From positions 7,688,001 to 7,752,000 of the forward strand of contig NC_092365.1 of assembly GCF_030848805.1 (NCBI RefSeq): a stretch of 64,000 nucleotides of DNA. Direction: 5' to 3'. Every line of letters begins with the position of its first letter. The stretch's first letter is position 1. Made by a program: the position numbers and the translations under genes. The notes under the pieces were generated by a model. The model was not told where the DNA came from. It made no database searches and saw nothing but the letters and a program-made list of their open reading frames with translations. This DNA comes from Temnothorax longispinosus. Lineage: Eukaryota > Arthropoda > Insecta > Hymenoptera > Formicidae. Below, in pieces: positions 52,960-63,735 of the stretch.

Positions 52960-55900
52960 GTGCTCACTCGTGAGTGATAGCTTGATTTTTCGCGGTTGCT
53001 GCGGGAAGCAACACTATTTTGGTGAGTGGCCGCGTGAGCTCGGTCGTCGCCGTCCGGACGGCGATCACGCGGACGATGCCATCGTCGCCAGGGTGCAACA
53101 AGGTGATGCGCGCCAAGGGCCATCTTGTCGGTGGTGCAGTCTCACTTTTGATGAGGCACAAGGCCCCGATTTCCGGTGCAGGGCTCGCCTTCCACCATTT
53201 TGGTCACGATGCAAGACTTTGGACATACTCGCGAGCCCATCGCTGCCAAAAGTGGTCTCGCATGAGCTGCACGTGTCGCCACTGATTGAGCCGAGTGACA
53301 GCCGTGTCGTCGAGGGCCGGTTCCGGGATGGCGTTGAGCGGGCTCCCGATGAGAAAGTGGCCCGGAGTCAGTGCCGTGAAGTCGTCAGGATCGTCGGACA
53401 TTGCTTGCAGCGGGCGAGAGTTGAGGCAAGCTTCCACCTGAGCGAGGAAGGTGGACATTTCCTCGAATGTTAGTGTTGCCTCGCCAATCACTCGCCGAAT
53501 GTGGTGTTTTGCCGACTTCACGGCGGCTTCCCATAGCCCTCCAAAGTGAGGGGCGGAGGGAGGATTGAAGTGCCAGCGTGTCCCCTGTCCTAAAGTGGTG
53601 TGCGCGATTCGACGGCCGTCGGAGGTGGAGGCCCGGAAGAGCTCCTGGAGTTGTCAGTCGGCTCCCACGAAATTGGTGCCGCAATCGCTGTATACGTCGC
53701 TGCACGCGCCGCGGCGTGAGGTGAATCGGCGAAATGCGGCAAGGAAAGCGTCGACGGAATAATCCGACGCGACTTCTAAGTGCACGGCGCGGGTGCTCAT
53801 GCAGACAAAGACGGCAATGAACGCCTTATGCGCCTTGTGTCCTCGGCCCTTTGTGGTGCGAAGTAGAATTGGACCAGCATAATCCAGCCCAGTGCGGAGA
53901 AACGGTCGCGACGGCGTAACTCGGGCCCCGGGTAGATTGCCCATTGGCGGCTGTGGAGTGGCCGCCCGCCACCGAGCACATGTGACACATCGATGCAGCA
54001 GTTGTTTCACCACGGCTCGTCCTTGAGGTATCCAGTACTGATGACGGACGGTGCCCAGAGTAAGTTGCACCCCACCGTGCAGTGTTCGTCGATGACAGGA
54101 ATCCACAATGAGTCGAGTGAGCCACGACGTCGGCGGGATGATTGTCGGGTGGCGCTCGTCGAAGGGGAGGATGGAGTGTTTCAGGCGGCCTCCGACTCGG
54201 AGAATCCCGTGAACGTCGAGGAAGGGATTCAGCCGGGCGAGCCGACTACGATGATGAACAGGCTGAGTGTGGTGATCTCGGTGCCGTAGTGGCAGTGCTG
54301 CACGGTGCGGAGCCAAATGTGAATTGCGCGAGTGACTTCCTCGGGAGTGAGTGACGTTTTCTGAGGACGGCGCCAGCGAAGACACCACGCTGTCACTCGA
54401 AGGAGCCGCTGCAGCTCAGAGAAGCGACGCAGCAACTCGGGCTCGTTCGCCTCCACAATGGCGGTGTTGCAGGACGCTCGCTGCTCCCCAGTGTCCTCGT
54501 CGAAGTCCTCATTGGGCTCGCTCGGCCAGGAGGACTTAGGCAGTTTGAGCCAACCAGGGCCGCTCCACCACAGCGGATGGTCAAGGAGTTCACGAGAAGA
54601 GATGCCGCGCGAAGCACAATCGGCGGGATTCTCACTGCCCGGCAAGTGGTGCCATCGGGCTTCCGGGAGGCGCCGCTGTATGTGTGATACGCGGTTCACA
54701 ACGTACGTCTTCCACCGCGATGAATGACCACAAATCCAGTAAAGGGTCACCGTGGAGTCCGACCACAAGTGAGTCTCCGAAGCAAGCAGTTTCAATGTGT
54801 CTTGAACGTGGTGCGCGGTGTCAGTGAGGAGGGCGGCGGCCGAGAGTTCAAGGTGCGGCAATGACACCTGTTTTAACGGGGCGACCCTCGTTTTGGCCGC
54901 GAGCAAGTGCACCTGAGTGTCATCGGACGCGGTTGTCACGCGGAGATAGACGACAGCCGAGAAGCCGCGCTCCGACGCGTCGGCGAATCCGTGGAGTTCG
55001 AACCGAGTGTCGCACGTCCCGAGCCCTATCCAGCGGGGAATCCGGACGGCCTCGAGGATGAGAAGCTCGGCGATGAGCTCCTGCCACACGCGCGTGTCGG
55101 CTGGTGGGAGTGGCGTGTCCCATTCAAGTCTCTGCATCAACGCGGATTGCATGAGAATTTTTGCGCGCACAACGACTGGGGCGAGCCATCCGAGCCCGTG
55201 AACCATCGCAAGCCGAGAGTGAAGTGGCTCTCGAGGTCCCACGCGTGTGACGTTTGGTGTAACCGTGCGCGAGAGGAATCCCGTCGAGCACGTCCTCGTT
55301 GTTGGCGGCCCACTTACGGAGCGGGAATCCGCCCGCCATGCACAACGCGCGAAGTTGAGTCTGAAGGACGATCGCGCCGCGGAGGGTTGACGCCCCAGTG
55401 ACGACATCGTCCACGTAACAGTCTTCTTCAAGGGTCTCTGCACCCTCTGGATATCGGACTTGCTCGTCCTTGGCTAGTTGCTTGATGGATCTTATGGCAA
55501 GGAACGGCGAACTCGCCATGCCGTACGTTACAGTGTTCGTGCGGTAGTCGAACACTTCACTCGTCGGGGTCGGGCGCCACACGATGCGCTGATAATCGCG
55601 GTCATCGGGATGCACTAATACTTGGCGGTACATCTTTTCAATGTCCGCTATCATCGCGAACAAGTGACGACGCCATCGGAGCAGGACGTCGGCCAGCGGC
55701 GGCACCAGATTCGCGCCCACATGCAGAAAGGAGTTAAGAGTCGCCCGTCGATACGCGTTGCGACCCGTTAAACACGACGCGGAGTTTGGTGGTGGTGTTC
55801 GCCTCCTTGAGGACACCGTGATGCGGTAAGTAAACAACTTGCTCACCTTGTTGAGGAGCGGCTGCCACCGTCATGTGCTCAAGGTCCTCGTATTCTTTCA

Positions 55901-56258
55901 GAAAGGCCTGGTACAGCTCGCCAAATCTGGGATCCTTGGCACTCTTCCGTTCCATGGACCGGAGGAGGTGCAGCGCTGCTTGACGAGTCTCGTGGAGATC
56001 AGCTGGAGGGGTTGACCACGGGAGGCGCACCATGTACCGTCCCGACGGCAGCCGGAGGTGCGTTCGCACGAAGTGTTCCTCGCATTGTTGCTCGGTAGGA
56101 GTCAGGGCGGCGACCGGCTTAGTCTCCGCCTCCTGTTCCCAGAACCTTTGCACCAGGCTAGTGAGCTCGTGGTCGATAGCGGCAGGACGAAGCTCCGTGC
56201 AGCGAAGCTGCAGTCGCGCCGCCGGAGATGATCCAGCCGAAAGCGGTACGCTGGGCAA
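52960..56258 (-). pseudogene. BEL pol: RT, RNase H, integrase, DUF5641, several frameshifts
   Basis: Pieces in order on the minus strand are as follows. RT start (56230-55740): LVQRFWEQEAET, VRLPWSTPPADL, LPHHGVLKE, LRVVFNGSQ. RT core (55830-55290): FLHVGANLVPPLADVLLRWR, ADIEKMYRQVLVHP, active-site CYVDDVVTG. RNase H region (55230-54229): FELHGFADASERGFSAVVY, SLPHLELSAAALLT, LWSDSTVTLYWI. Integrase (54300-53657): HGGVQLTLGTVRHQYWIP, CVTCARWRA, GLDYAGPI, VYSDCGTNFVGAD then a stop, then (53521-53204) CLNSRPLQAM and LTPGHFLIG. DUF5641 (53155-52970): RWPLARITLLHPGDDG, VRTATTELTRP. At least four shifts or stops separate them, so no pol protein can be made. Confidence 0.85.
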
Positions 56259-57714
56259 TGGGCGCCTCAGGATCGCCTTTTCGAAGGCCCTCCTCGAGGA
56301 CGACTGAGCAGACCTCGGCGCCGAGCAGCAGCTCGACTGGATCAGTGGCCGAGAACTGAGGATCAGCCAATTGAAAGTTGAGGATGTGCGGCCAGGCGTC
56401 GATCTGTCGCAGGCCTGTGCCGTGGTAGAGCGACAGATGCGGCAAAACGACGGCGACCGCGGTGACTGTTGCTCCAGTCACATTGGATGTGAGCTGCAGG
56501 GTGACCTTCCCTCGAGCCTGGCCGGAACGAGTCCCCCCGATGCCGAAGATGGCGAAGGTCGATTTGGAGCGCTGCAGCTTGAGTCGTTGCGCCAGCGCCT
56601 CGGAGATCAGCGAGACCTCTGAGCCCTGATCAATCAGAGCTCTCACCGGTTGCTGATTTCCATGGCGGTCAGTGATGGAGAGGCGTGCGGTGGCCAGCAG
56701 AATGGCCTTGCGATCGTCGTCATGCTGCACTGCCGTGAGGGTGCTGGCCTCGGCGACCGCTGGTTTGGAGGTGCCATCGTGCAACAGCGAATGGTGTTTC
56801 GCATTGCAGATGATGCACGTCTTGGTCGACGGGCACTTGGTAATAGGGTGGTTGCCTAAGCAGTTAAAGCATAGGTTCTTGCTCTCGACTATGCTCTTTC
56901 TCTCGCTCGAAGTCTTCGCTCGAAAGTCACTACAACCCATCAGATAGTGTGAGTTTTTGCACACCACGCAGTTGCCCGATCCCGAGGTGGTCTTGGCATG
57001 GTTCGACTTCGCGGATCGTGTGCCGCTAGCCTTGGCTTGGCTGGTCTTGGACTCACCCTTGGATGTGACAGGCGAGAGAGCCTTGAGCGAGCGCATCTTC
57101 TCGATGACGAAGGTTCGGAAGGTGTCGTACTCGGGAGGCTTCGACGATGTCCGGATGGCGGTCTCCCAGTCGCGCCGAGTTTGCGGATCAAGGAGCTCGA
57201 CCGCGATGTGGACGAAGAGATCCATGCCGTGAGTGGCGATCGGTCGACCGAGGCTCTCCTGAGCATTCACGGTATTCGTCATGCTGTGGAAGATTCGTCG
57301 CAGCTCGATCGCGGACTTGCTCTTTATCTTCGCAAGAGCCGTGAAAGCGGCGAAGTTGGAACGCACCAAGACTCGCTGATTTTCGTAAAACTCCCGGAGC
57401 GTAACCCAGGCTCGCTCAAAATTGCCGTGGATTAGAGGTATATCTCTCACTAATTTTGCCGCTTCATCTTGCAGGGACGTTCGAAGGTAATGCAGCTTCT
57501 CAACGTCCGTGATCGTGTGATGGCGATTAATGACGGAGAGGAACAGGTCGCGGAAGGAGAGCCAGTTCTCAATGGCACCCGAGAACTGAGGCAGGTTGAT
57601 GCGCGGCAGGAGGTTGTGCGGAGTAGCCTCTCTGGCTGAGGCGGTTGCTGCATTGCCACTTCCCTCCGTTTGCGTCAGGCAGGTTGCCCAGTCAGTCAGG
57701 GTGCCCCGTTGCAT
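56158..57714 (-). CDS. BEL gag and aspartic protease
   Basis: 518 open residues from the first ATG after the 5' LTR (MQRGTLTDWATCL). The N-terminal half is a Pao-type gag (DUF1759): LPQFSGAIENWLSFRDLF, IHGNFERAWVTLREFY. Two zinc motifs follow: CVVCKNSHYLMGC and CFNCLGNHPITKCPSTKTC with a trailing HH. The protease active site is RALIDQGSEVSLIS (DQGS rather than the usual D-S/T-G, as seen in many BEL elements), with LLLGAEVC downstream. It ends FGWIISGG, after which the pol frame continues in another phase near 56200-56230. An upstream in-frame extension into the LTR is not needed. Confidence 0.85.
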   Translation of the reverse strand: MQRGTLTDWATCLTQTEGSGNAATASAREATPHNLLPRINLPQFSGAIENWLSFRDLFLSVINRHHTITDVEKLHYLRTSLQDEAAKLVRDIPLIHGNFERAWVTLREFYENQRVLVRSNFAAFTALAKIKSKSAIELRRIFHSMTNTVNAQESLGRPIATHGMDLFVHIAVELLDPQTRRDWETAIRTSSKPPEYDTFRTFVIEKMRSLKALSPVTSKGESKTSQAKASGTRSAKSNHAKTTSGSGNCVVCKNSHYLMGCSDFRAKTSSERKSIVESKNLCFNCLGNHPITKCPSTKTCIICNAKHHSLLHDGTSKPAVAEASTLTAVQHDDDRKAILLATARLSITDRHGNQQPVRALIDQGSEVSLISEALAQRLKLQRSKSTFAIFGIGGTRSGQARGKVTLQLTSNVTGATVTAVAVVLPHLSLYHGTGLRQIDAWPHILNFQLADPQFSATDPVELLLGAEVCSVVLEEGLRKGDPEAPIAQRTAFGWIISGGATAASLHGASSCRYRPRAH

Positions 57715-57767
57715 AACGTAAGCATTCTCTGTGGTTTCATATAGATCCGCCTCGAAGGACCAAAAAA

Positions 57768-58405
57768 TGTTTGAGCGCGCGCGATGGTTGGTCAGGAACA
57801 GGAGGATCGGTTTTGTATCTCGACAGAGTTCTGATTTCAATAACGATGAGTTTATTTTCACAAATAGTCTACAAGAAAGTTCTCGAATGATCACAGTTTC
57901 CGTTTCAGATTCGCGACAACTTGCGTTACGAGAGACGACGGTGTCTATTGCGAGCGAGAGCGAACAAGTCCTCTCCCATTACCACGCGACATTTATTTAT
58001 AAGTTCGGTGACGGTGTGACGTCTCATCCATCAGACCAATGAACTCGCTTCCCTTGAAGGAATTGGCGGTCACCGCGTGGCGTCGCGTTGCATTGGGCCG
58101 GAGCTCGTTACGTCACGTCTCCACGCCGATTTCCGTGACGGGGTTGGTGGATGAGGCGTCACGTGATGGAAGCGCACGTGCTCGGAGCACTCCGCGATAC
58201 AGAGGCTGTCCTGATTGCCGTTGGTTGTTGTCAATTTCACCGCGTGACTTTTCGACTTTACATGCGACCCACCAACGACAAACAGGAGGAATAACAAATA
58301 AGTACAGTGTTTTTCCTTTCATCGAATTCTCTCAAACATGTCTCGAGAAGAAAACCATCGAAGTCTCTTTGCGTTATTGCCCGATTCTAACTCTACTTTC
58401 GGACA
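57768..58405 (-). repeat. BEL 5' LTR
   Basis: 638 bp, begins TGTTTGAGCGCGCG on the plus strand and ends CTTTCGGACA; about 98% identical to the other LTR by count. Confidence 0.93.
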
Positions 58406-58410
58406 ATTAG

Positions 58411-59300
58411 GTCTAATTATATTTATTAGTTTTGCGAGACTTACAGATTGCGTGAGGAGGTGCTGAGCAGGCGGTCACGGATTATTGTAACGACTGGAGT
58501 CGCACCGTGGGATTGCAGGTTGAGGAGTGCTACGAGAGGACAACCGGCGGGCGGGTCACGCTGGCGTCCACAGCCGGTAAAGCGGAGCGCCTCGCAAGGC
58601 GAACGCTCAGCCCGTAACGCAGGATAACAGTCCAAGCACGGAGGATCCGGGAAAGGAAACGCCCCGACGAAGGTCCCCGTTGAAGAATGGAACTACCCCC
58701 GGGATACTGCCACCGGTCGACGAGCCACGGCCCGACCAGCCTGGCCGTCGAATAACCGTCCTTGAGTCGCGGCCTGGTCAGCCGGACTCTAAGCGGATTT
58801 GAAACCACCGCCGGCGGGTGGAGGCAGACGCGAGGGGCGCCCAAGTCGGGCGCTACGCTCGCATAGGGCGCAGCAGTCGAAACAGGGCTTGCAACCCCGG
58901 CGCGCCCAGCGTGGTCCCGCCGGGCCAGGAGAGCGGCACTGTCGTGCGAGCTTGCGAGATGAGAGGGTCACCCATCCCCCTTGCGAGTACGGACTCCCGG
59001 CTGCCGAGGAACGCAAAGAAGGTAAGGCCACTGCTCAAGCACCGTAATCCAGTAAGACCGTCTCGACGCCGAGGCCCTCCCCGGAGTCGCGTTGTGCCGC
59101 GAGTATTGTGAAATTCCGCTCACAATCAGTAATGCCGAGAGAAATACTACGGGAGGGCCTGCCCGAGTAAGTGAAACCAAAGTGCCCGTCTCGGGAACTC
59201 GCGCGCGGCCGCCGGCAGTCACCGCGCCCTTACAAAGGAACGGTCGGAAGTGTCCCTCACCGATTTGGATATGTTGTATAGAGCATAAAAAAATATTAGA
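58411..59300. other. GC-rich unassigned sequence
   Basis: About 60% GC by eye. Many CG and CCGGCGG words, no convincing reading frame, ending near an ATAAAAAAATATT stretch at 59285. Sharp composition change to AT-rich DNA at both sides suggests a retroelement 3' region, but I cannot assign a family. Confidence 0.35.
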
Positions 59301-59840
59301 CACGTATTTTTTTTAGGTGCTTATCTCGACGTTTAGGGGTTGAAACAACCAGACGAAAATAACGGATTTTATAGTTTTTAGCGAATATCTTTGAAAATAT
59401 AAGGCGTAACGACAAAAAATGTATACGAAATGTTTATGGCTTTTTGTGCTCTTTACAATGGCGTAATCAGATTTTTCAAATTTGTCAAATTTTTTAATTT
59501 AACTCCACCCCCACCTATTATTTTTGCAAAATATAATAATTTTTTCAACGCAAAAATTTAAGAGCGTCGAATGCCAAATACATCCATGTATATTTTTATT
59601 ATGATACCATTATTCCGCCCATGATTCACAAAATACACGCCACAATAACCGCGAATTGACTGTCGATCACACGAGCTTTGAGGAGGGCTTTTCGAAATAT
59701 TCCTGGCTACGATTTCGGCCGGCCACGCACCCACGGTCTCGGCTAATAGCCGCGATAAGCTAACCGGCATCCACGACGACGGGAGCCGGTATCCAATTGC
59801 AGTAGGTAATCAGGCCGATTTACACGGTAATCGAATCGAT
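59301..59840. other. Spacer, no gene seen
   Basis: AT-rich to 59570, then mixed composition. No supported ORF, repeat or splice pattern. Confidence 0.5.
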
Positions 59841-59848
59841 ATAGACGT

Positions 59849-60480
59849 TTACTTGCGCCGGGTCGCGACCGAGATCGAGCTCTCAATTACTTGGCAGCAC
59901 CGGAGTAGAGATCTTACAATTTTGGCTGCTTGCTGCTGCTCGGCGGTGTCGGGGCGCTCGTCCTGGGGTGGCTCCTCGTCAGCGGCTGATTCGACAGTGA
60001 GGAGTGGTCGGTTCGGCGGGACCACGCCGGGCCCCCGCACGCGCGCGCCCTCAAGCTCGCGGTTCTTTTGCCCCGCCGATTGGTCGTGTGTGTCGCCCTG
60101 TTCGCGACGTTGCAGACGATTTCTGCCATTTTCCCGCGGCCCGTTTGATTTGGCTGCTGTGTGCATGGGCCTCTCGCGGTTTCCCGTCCGGCTGGCCAGG
60201 CCGTGGCGGCGCCGCTCGGCCCTCTGGGCGCCGTCGGGTGAAGTGTGCAGGTCGTCCACCCGCGCTGCAGTCGCGGTGGTGCACCCGTGATTATGCTGCG
60301 GCGGGGCCGTGTCATGCTGTGCGAGACATTTCCGGCGCTTCTCCAGCGGCAGGCCCCGGTAGCCCGCCCGTCGGCCGACCACTCCGCCGTACGTCCTCCG
60401 AGCGCCCGTCCTTTCCTCGTCGCGACTCTCGTCGTTACATGTGGTCGGTGATCCCCCGCTCCGGCATCACCTGTCATTCC
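59849..60480 (-). CDS. Unidentified Arg/Gln-rich ORF in GC-rich DNA
   Basis: Overlapping minus-strand frames of ~180 residues are open here, as expected by chance in GC-rich sequence. The frame ending at 59849 (start 60382, MVGRRAGYRGLP) has a more protein-like composition, with Glu/Gln/Arg-rich stretches (EEPPQDERPDTAEQQQAAK). No domain is recognised. It could be a gag-like ORF1 of an unidentified retroelement whose end repeats at 51975-52045 in inverted orientation, or be meaningless. Confidence 0.2.
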
Positions 60481-60624
60481 TACGGAACTTAACTAAAAAG
60501 GTTAGTCAACGCAGACAGCCCTTCCTCGACCCGAGTCGAGGCGCCATTCCCGACCTTCCCCTCGGCCGAGCTACCGTCTGGGCGGAGGACGCGACAAATG
60601 TCACGTCACATACTATATACTACA

Positions 60625-61005
60625 ACATAATATGCGATGAAAGTCCAAGCAGAGAAAAAGATATCACGTCATCCGAAGTTTAAATGGCGTGTGCGCAAAA
60701 CAGTGTTAAATACGCGTCGAAATAAATCAACAACCAAAGTTCACGCATTTAAATATCATTTGCTTGTGTCATAATTCCGGAAAGCATGCATTTCAGATCG
60801 TAAGTTTGAAGTGTAAAGAATTGTGTGTTGTACGCTGTCGTTTTGTAAACATGTAAGTGTAAGTGCATTTTTAATGTTAACTTTTATTGGTTTCTTACGC
60901 TTGTTACTTTTTTCTTTGATATTGAATATTTAATATAATTTTTTATTCAGCTCTTACTCAATTCTTTGTCAGTTTTGCCAGTGACTATATAATCTTTTGG
61001 GAGAG
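60625..61005. other. Spacer, no gene seen
   Basis: AT-rich sequence leading into the minisatellite; no supported feature. Confidence 0.5.
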
Positions 61006-61007
61006 GT

Positions 61008-61486
61008 GCACTTGGACACGGTACATTTGGACACGGTCATTTGGACACAATCAATTGGACACCGTTTATTTGACCACGATTCATTTGGACACCGTTCATT
61101 TGGACACGGTGCATTCGGACACCGTTCATTTGGACACCGTTTATTTGGTCACAGTTCATTTAAACACCGTTCATTTGGACACGGTGCATTTGGACAACGT
61201 TTATTTGGACACGGTGCATTTGGACACGGTGCATTTGGACACCGTTCATTTGGACAAGGTGCATTCGGACACCGTTCATTTGGACACCGTTCATTTGGAC
61301 ACCGTTTATTTGGACACGGTTATTTGGACACAATAAATTGGACATTGTTTATTTGACCACGGTTTATTTGGACACCGTTCATTTGGACACGGTGCATTCC
61401 GACACCGTTCATTTGGACACCGTTTATTTGGCCACGGTTCATTTGGACACGGTGCATTTGGACAACGTTCATTTGGACACGGGAGT
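61008..61486. repeat. 15-bp minisatellite, ~32 units
   Basis: Units of CATTTGGACACCGTT with variants (GACACGGTG, GACAACGTT, TTTATTTGG). All three frames stay open over much of the array because 15 is a multiple of three. The long Gly/His/Phe or Asp/Thr/Val repeats read from it are therefore by-products. Confidence 0.95.
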
Positions 61487-61683
61487 GGCTTGCACATGGA
61501 TGTAGGAATATCTGGATGGAGCGTAAGGTGCTTTCTTGGACGAGGGGGGTGAAGCCTGAGAAGTGAGGAGAAAATCGGTCGGCAGCCATCTTGGTTGGAA
61601 ATTTAACATGGCGGATCGCAACACGTGACCGGTCGGAGAGTGTCGTCGCCAAAACGAGTTGTGCAAGTGCAGGTTATTTTATA

Positions 61684-61918
61684 ATGAGAAAAATGCCAAA
61701 TTGTTGCCTAAAATTTTATAAAAATAGAAGCACTTCGAAAGGAAAGAAGCAAATAAAATATGAAAAATTGCATAAGATATCGTTTCACAGGTGAGAATTG
61801 GTTTATAACCTCATTGTTTACTTTATTTTTAAAACTTGATGTTATAAATCTATTAGTATTAATATTATTGTTCCTAATTTTATGTCATAAGCTGTTATTA
61901 TATATATATATATATTAA

Positions 61919-61972
<54 letters not shown>

Positions 61973-62173
61973 TTGTATAATTGTGTATGTGATTGTGGAA
62001 TTCCAAAAGACATTGAGCTCAGAAAACTTTGGCTGGATCGCATTGGTTCAGCTATCGATAATGTAGGAGCACTGGGAGCAAATTCCTATGTATGTTCCCT
62101 GCACTTCGACGATGTTGATTTCGACAGAACTTCCCTTTCTTGTGTCAGGCTTCGAAAGAATGCATTTCCAATG
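61684..62173 (+). pseudogene. THAP-domain gene fragment with damaged splice and zinc sites
   Basis: Exon 1 (ATG 61684 or 61693, to 61790, donor AG/GTGAGA) reads MPNCCLKFYKNRS..KISFH. Exon 2 (about 61999-62173, donor-like ATG/GTATTC) reads IPKDIELRKLWLDRIGS, SYVCSLHF and RKNAFPM. Together these are a THAP domain with the C-x2-H pair CSLH. Two defects are visible: a tyrosine stands where the second zinc cysteine is expected, and the bases before exon 2 are GG with no AG anywhere in the preceding ~90 bp of (TA)n-rich intron. Likely the first exons of a dead P-type or THAP host gene. Downstream is interrupted by a GC-rich LTR-like copy. Confidence 0.6.
61895..61968. repeat. (TA)n microsatellite
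   Basis: Two perfect TA runs (about 61898-61915 and 61924-61968) inside the THAP intron. Confidence 0.95.
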
Positions 62174-62337
62174 GTATTCATTTCTACTATAAAAAATTTT
62201 TAAATTACTTATATCTGTATATCATATAAGGTAAATTGTTGGGGATTCCCGCAATTTATTAGCGTAAAAATTGTATCTGTTCGTTACATGTATTATACTT
62301 TTCCCCGTTTCTGCTTCTCACGCGAAATAATATGTAT

Positions 62338-62770
62338 AAGTTCGGAAACGCCGGAGGGAGCCGATCCGCGCCGAAGGCGAGCGCGCAACAGCATATCCCC
62401 ACGCGGCTCGCCTGACAACCGGCCTCCCTCTCAGCGAACCCGCCGCGCCGGGGTATTTAAGCCGGCGCTCCGACAGGAGCCGGCACTTCGTCTTCACGAT
62501 AGCTTTTCGCTGCTCCCGACGAAGCCTACCATCCAAACTCCCAGAGGACACACCAAACGGGGTCCAGAGTCTGAGCCCCGACCTAGAGTTCTCAGGTGTC
62601 CCCGCACTCCGATAAACTCACTCTCGACGGCAACGGTCAAGCGGGGTCGAGTGTGCTCGGCCTTGTAACGAGGGTTCTTGTTACCATAGCCCCGGGAATT
62701 CGCAATCCTCCGCTATACCTATCGCGTCTCCGCCCGCGTGCTAATACCGTGCCATGTACCGCGCCGACTG
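62338..62770 (+). mobile_element. GC-rich LTR-like copy 3 (diverged, ends unclear)
   Basis: Plus-strand order: GCCGCGCCGGGGTATTTAAG (TATA-like, about 62437-62461), CACTTCGTC, CCAGAGGACACACCAAACGG, CTCAGGTGTCCCCGCACTCC, and GCGGGGTCGAGTGTGCTCGG. The same order is seen in the copies at 29668 and 44357, read on their minus strands. Similarity fades after 62690. Termini and target duplication not found. Confidence 0.6.
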
Positions 62771-62814
62771 TTTGTCTGTCCGTCCGTCCGTCTGTCCGCG
62801 AACTACTCATTCGT

Positions 62815-63510
62815 TAGTGGACCGAATTTTTACCAAGGGTACATGAAATAGGGGTAGAATTTCCTGGGGAGTGCTATAGGGTGTATAGTTTTTTGTTACC
62901 AATTTTCTGGAAACCGGTTTTTTTAATTTCTTCAATTTTTCGGGAAATAATTGACGGAATTTCAAAGAATTGTATATAAAACAGGGGTTGAATTTTCTGG
63001 GGAGTGCCATAAAGTGTATAATTTTTTGTTACCGATCTCTTTGGAAGCCGGTACCGAAATTTTTTCAATTAAAAACCATTTGACCGAATTTTTATTAAAT
63101 TTCATATACTTTTAATACCGATTTTTTTGGAAACCGGTATGAGAAATTTTTTGAATTAAAAACCATTTGACCGAATTTTTATTAAAAGTATATGAAATAG
63201 GGGTAGAATTTCTCGGGGAGTGTAGAGTGTATAGTTTTTTGTTACCGATTTTTTAAAAACCGGTTTTTTTAATTTTTCCAATTTTTTGGGAAATAATTGA
63301 TTGAATCTCAAAGAATTATATATGAAGTAGGAGTATAATTTTCCGGGGAGTGCTATAAAGTGTTACTATTTTTTGTTACCGATCTTTTTGGAAACAGGTT
63401 CCGAATGACTGAATCTCAAAGAATTGTACATAAAGTAGGTGTTGAATTTCTTGGGGAGTGCTATAATAAAGTATATAATTTTTTGTTACCGTTTATTTTG
63501 GAAACCGGTA
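62815..63510. repeat. Tandem repeat, ~130-bp class, five diverged units
   Basis: Each unit contains GAAATAGGGGT(A/T)GAATTT, GGGGAGTGCTATA, GTATA(G/A)TTTTTTGTTACC and GGAAACCGGT. Spacing varies from ~105 to ~190 bp because of indels. The GAAATAGGGGTAGA word links it to 6325 and 8845. Confidence 0.8.
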
Positions 63511-63554
63511 TCAGAAGTAGATAAAAAAGTAATATTTTTTAATTTATAGCATTT

Positions 63555-63638
<84 letters not shown>

Positions 63639-63735
63639 AAGAGAAAGGGGGGGGAGGGAGAGGGAGGGGTGATGGAAGGAGGGGAAGGGAGGGGTGATGG
63701 AGGGAGGGGAAGGGAGGGGGAAGAGAGAGACTATT
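63555..63735. repeat. (GA)n microsatellite grading into G-rich purine tract
   Basis: About 45 GA repeats followed by GGGGAGGGAGAGGG and repeated GGAGGGGAAGGGAGGGGTGATGG. An uninterrupted ~180-bp polypurine strand could form triplex DNA. Confidence 0.95.

Larger units (their letters stand above)
52069..58405 (-). mobile_element. BEL/Pao LTR retrotransposon, degenerate
   Basis: 6337 bp with 638-bp LTRs (52069-52706, 57768-58405), TGTT..GGACA ends, and ATTAG duplicated on both sides (52064-52068, 58406-58410). I count about 13 differences between the LTRs (~2%), so it is older than the Copia copy. On the minus strand TTTTTGGTCCTTCGAGG (57767-57751) is the likely primer site, and the purine-rich GGCGGGCGGGA (52717-52707) the polypurine tract. 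gag, aspartic protease, RT, RNase H, integrase and DUF5641 occur in BEL order, with several frameshifts in pol. Confidence 0.93.

Noticed and set aside
54142..55401. Plus-strand ORFs of up to 164 residues across the BEL element
   Set aside because: GC-rich shadows of the minus-strand pol domains, which carry the recognisable motifs.
61008..61356. Open frames encoding long Gly-His-Phe or Asp-Thr-Val repeats
   Set aside because: A 15-bp repeat keeps every stop-free frame open; no start context, splice signal or non-repeat sequence supports a protein.
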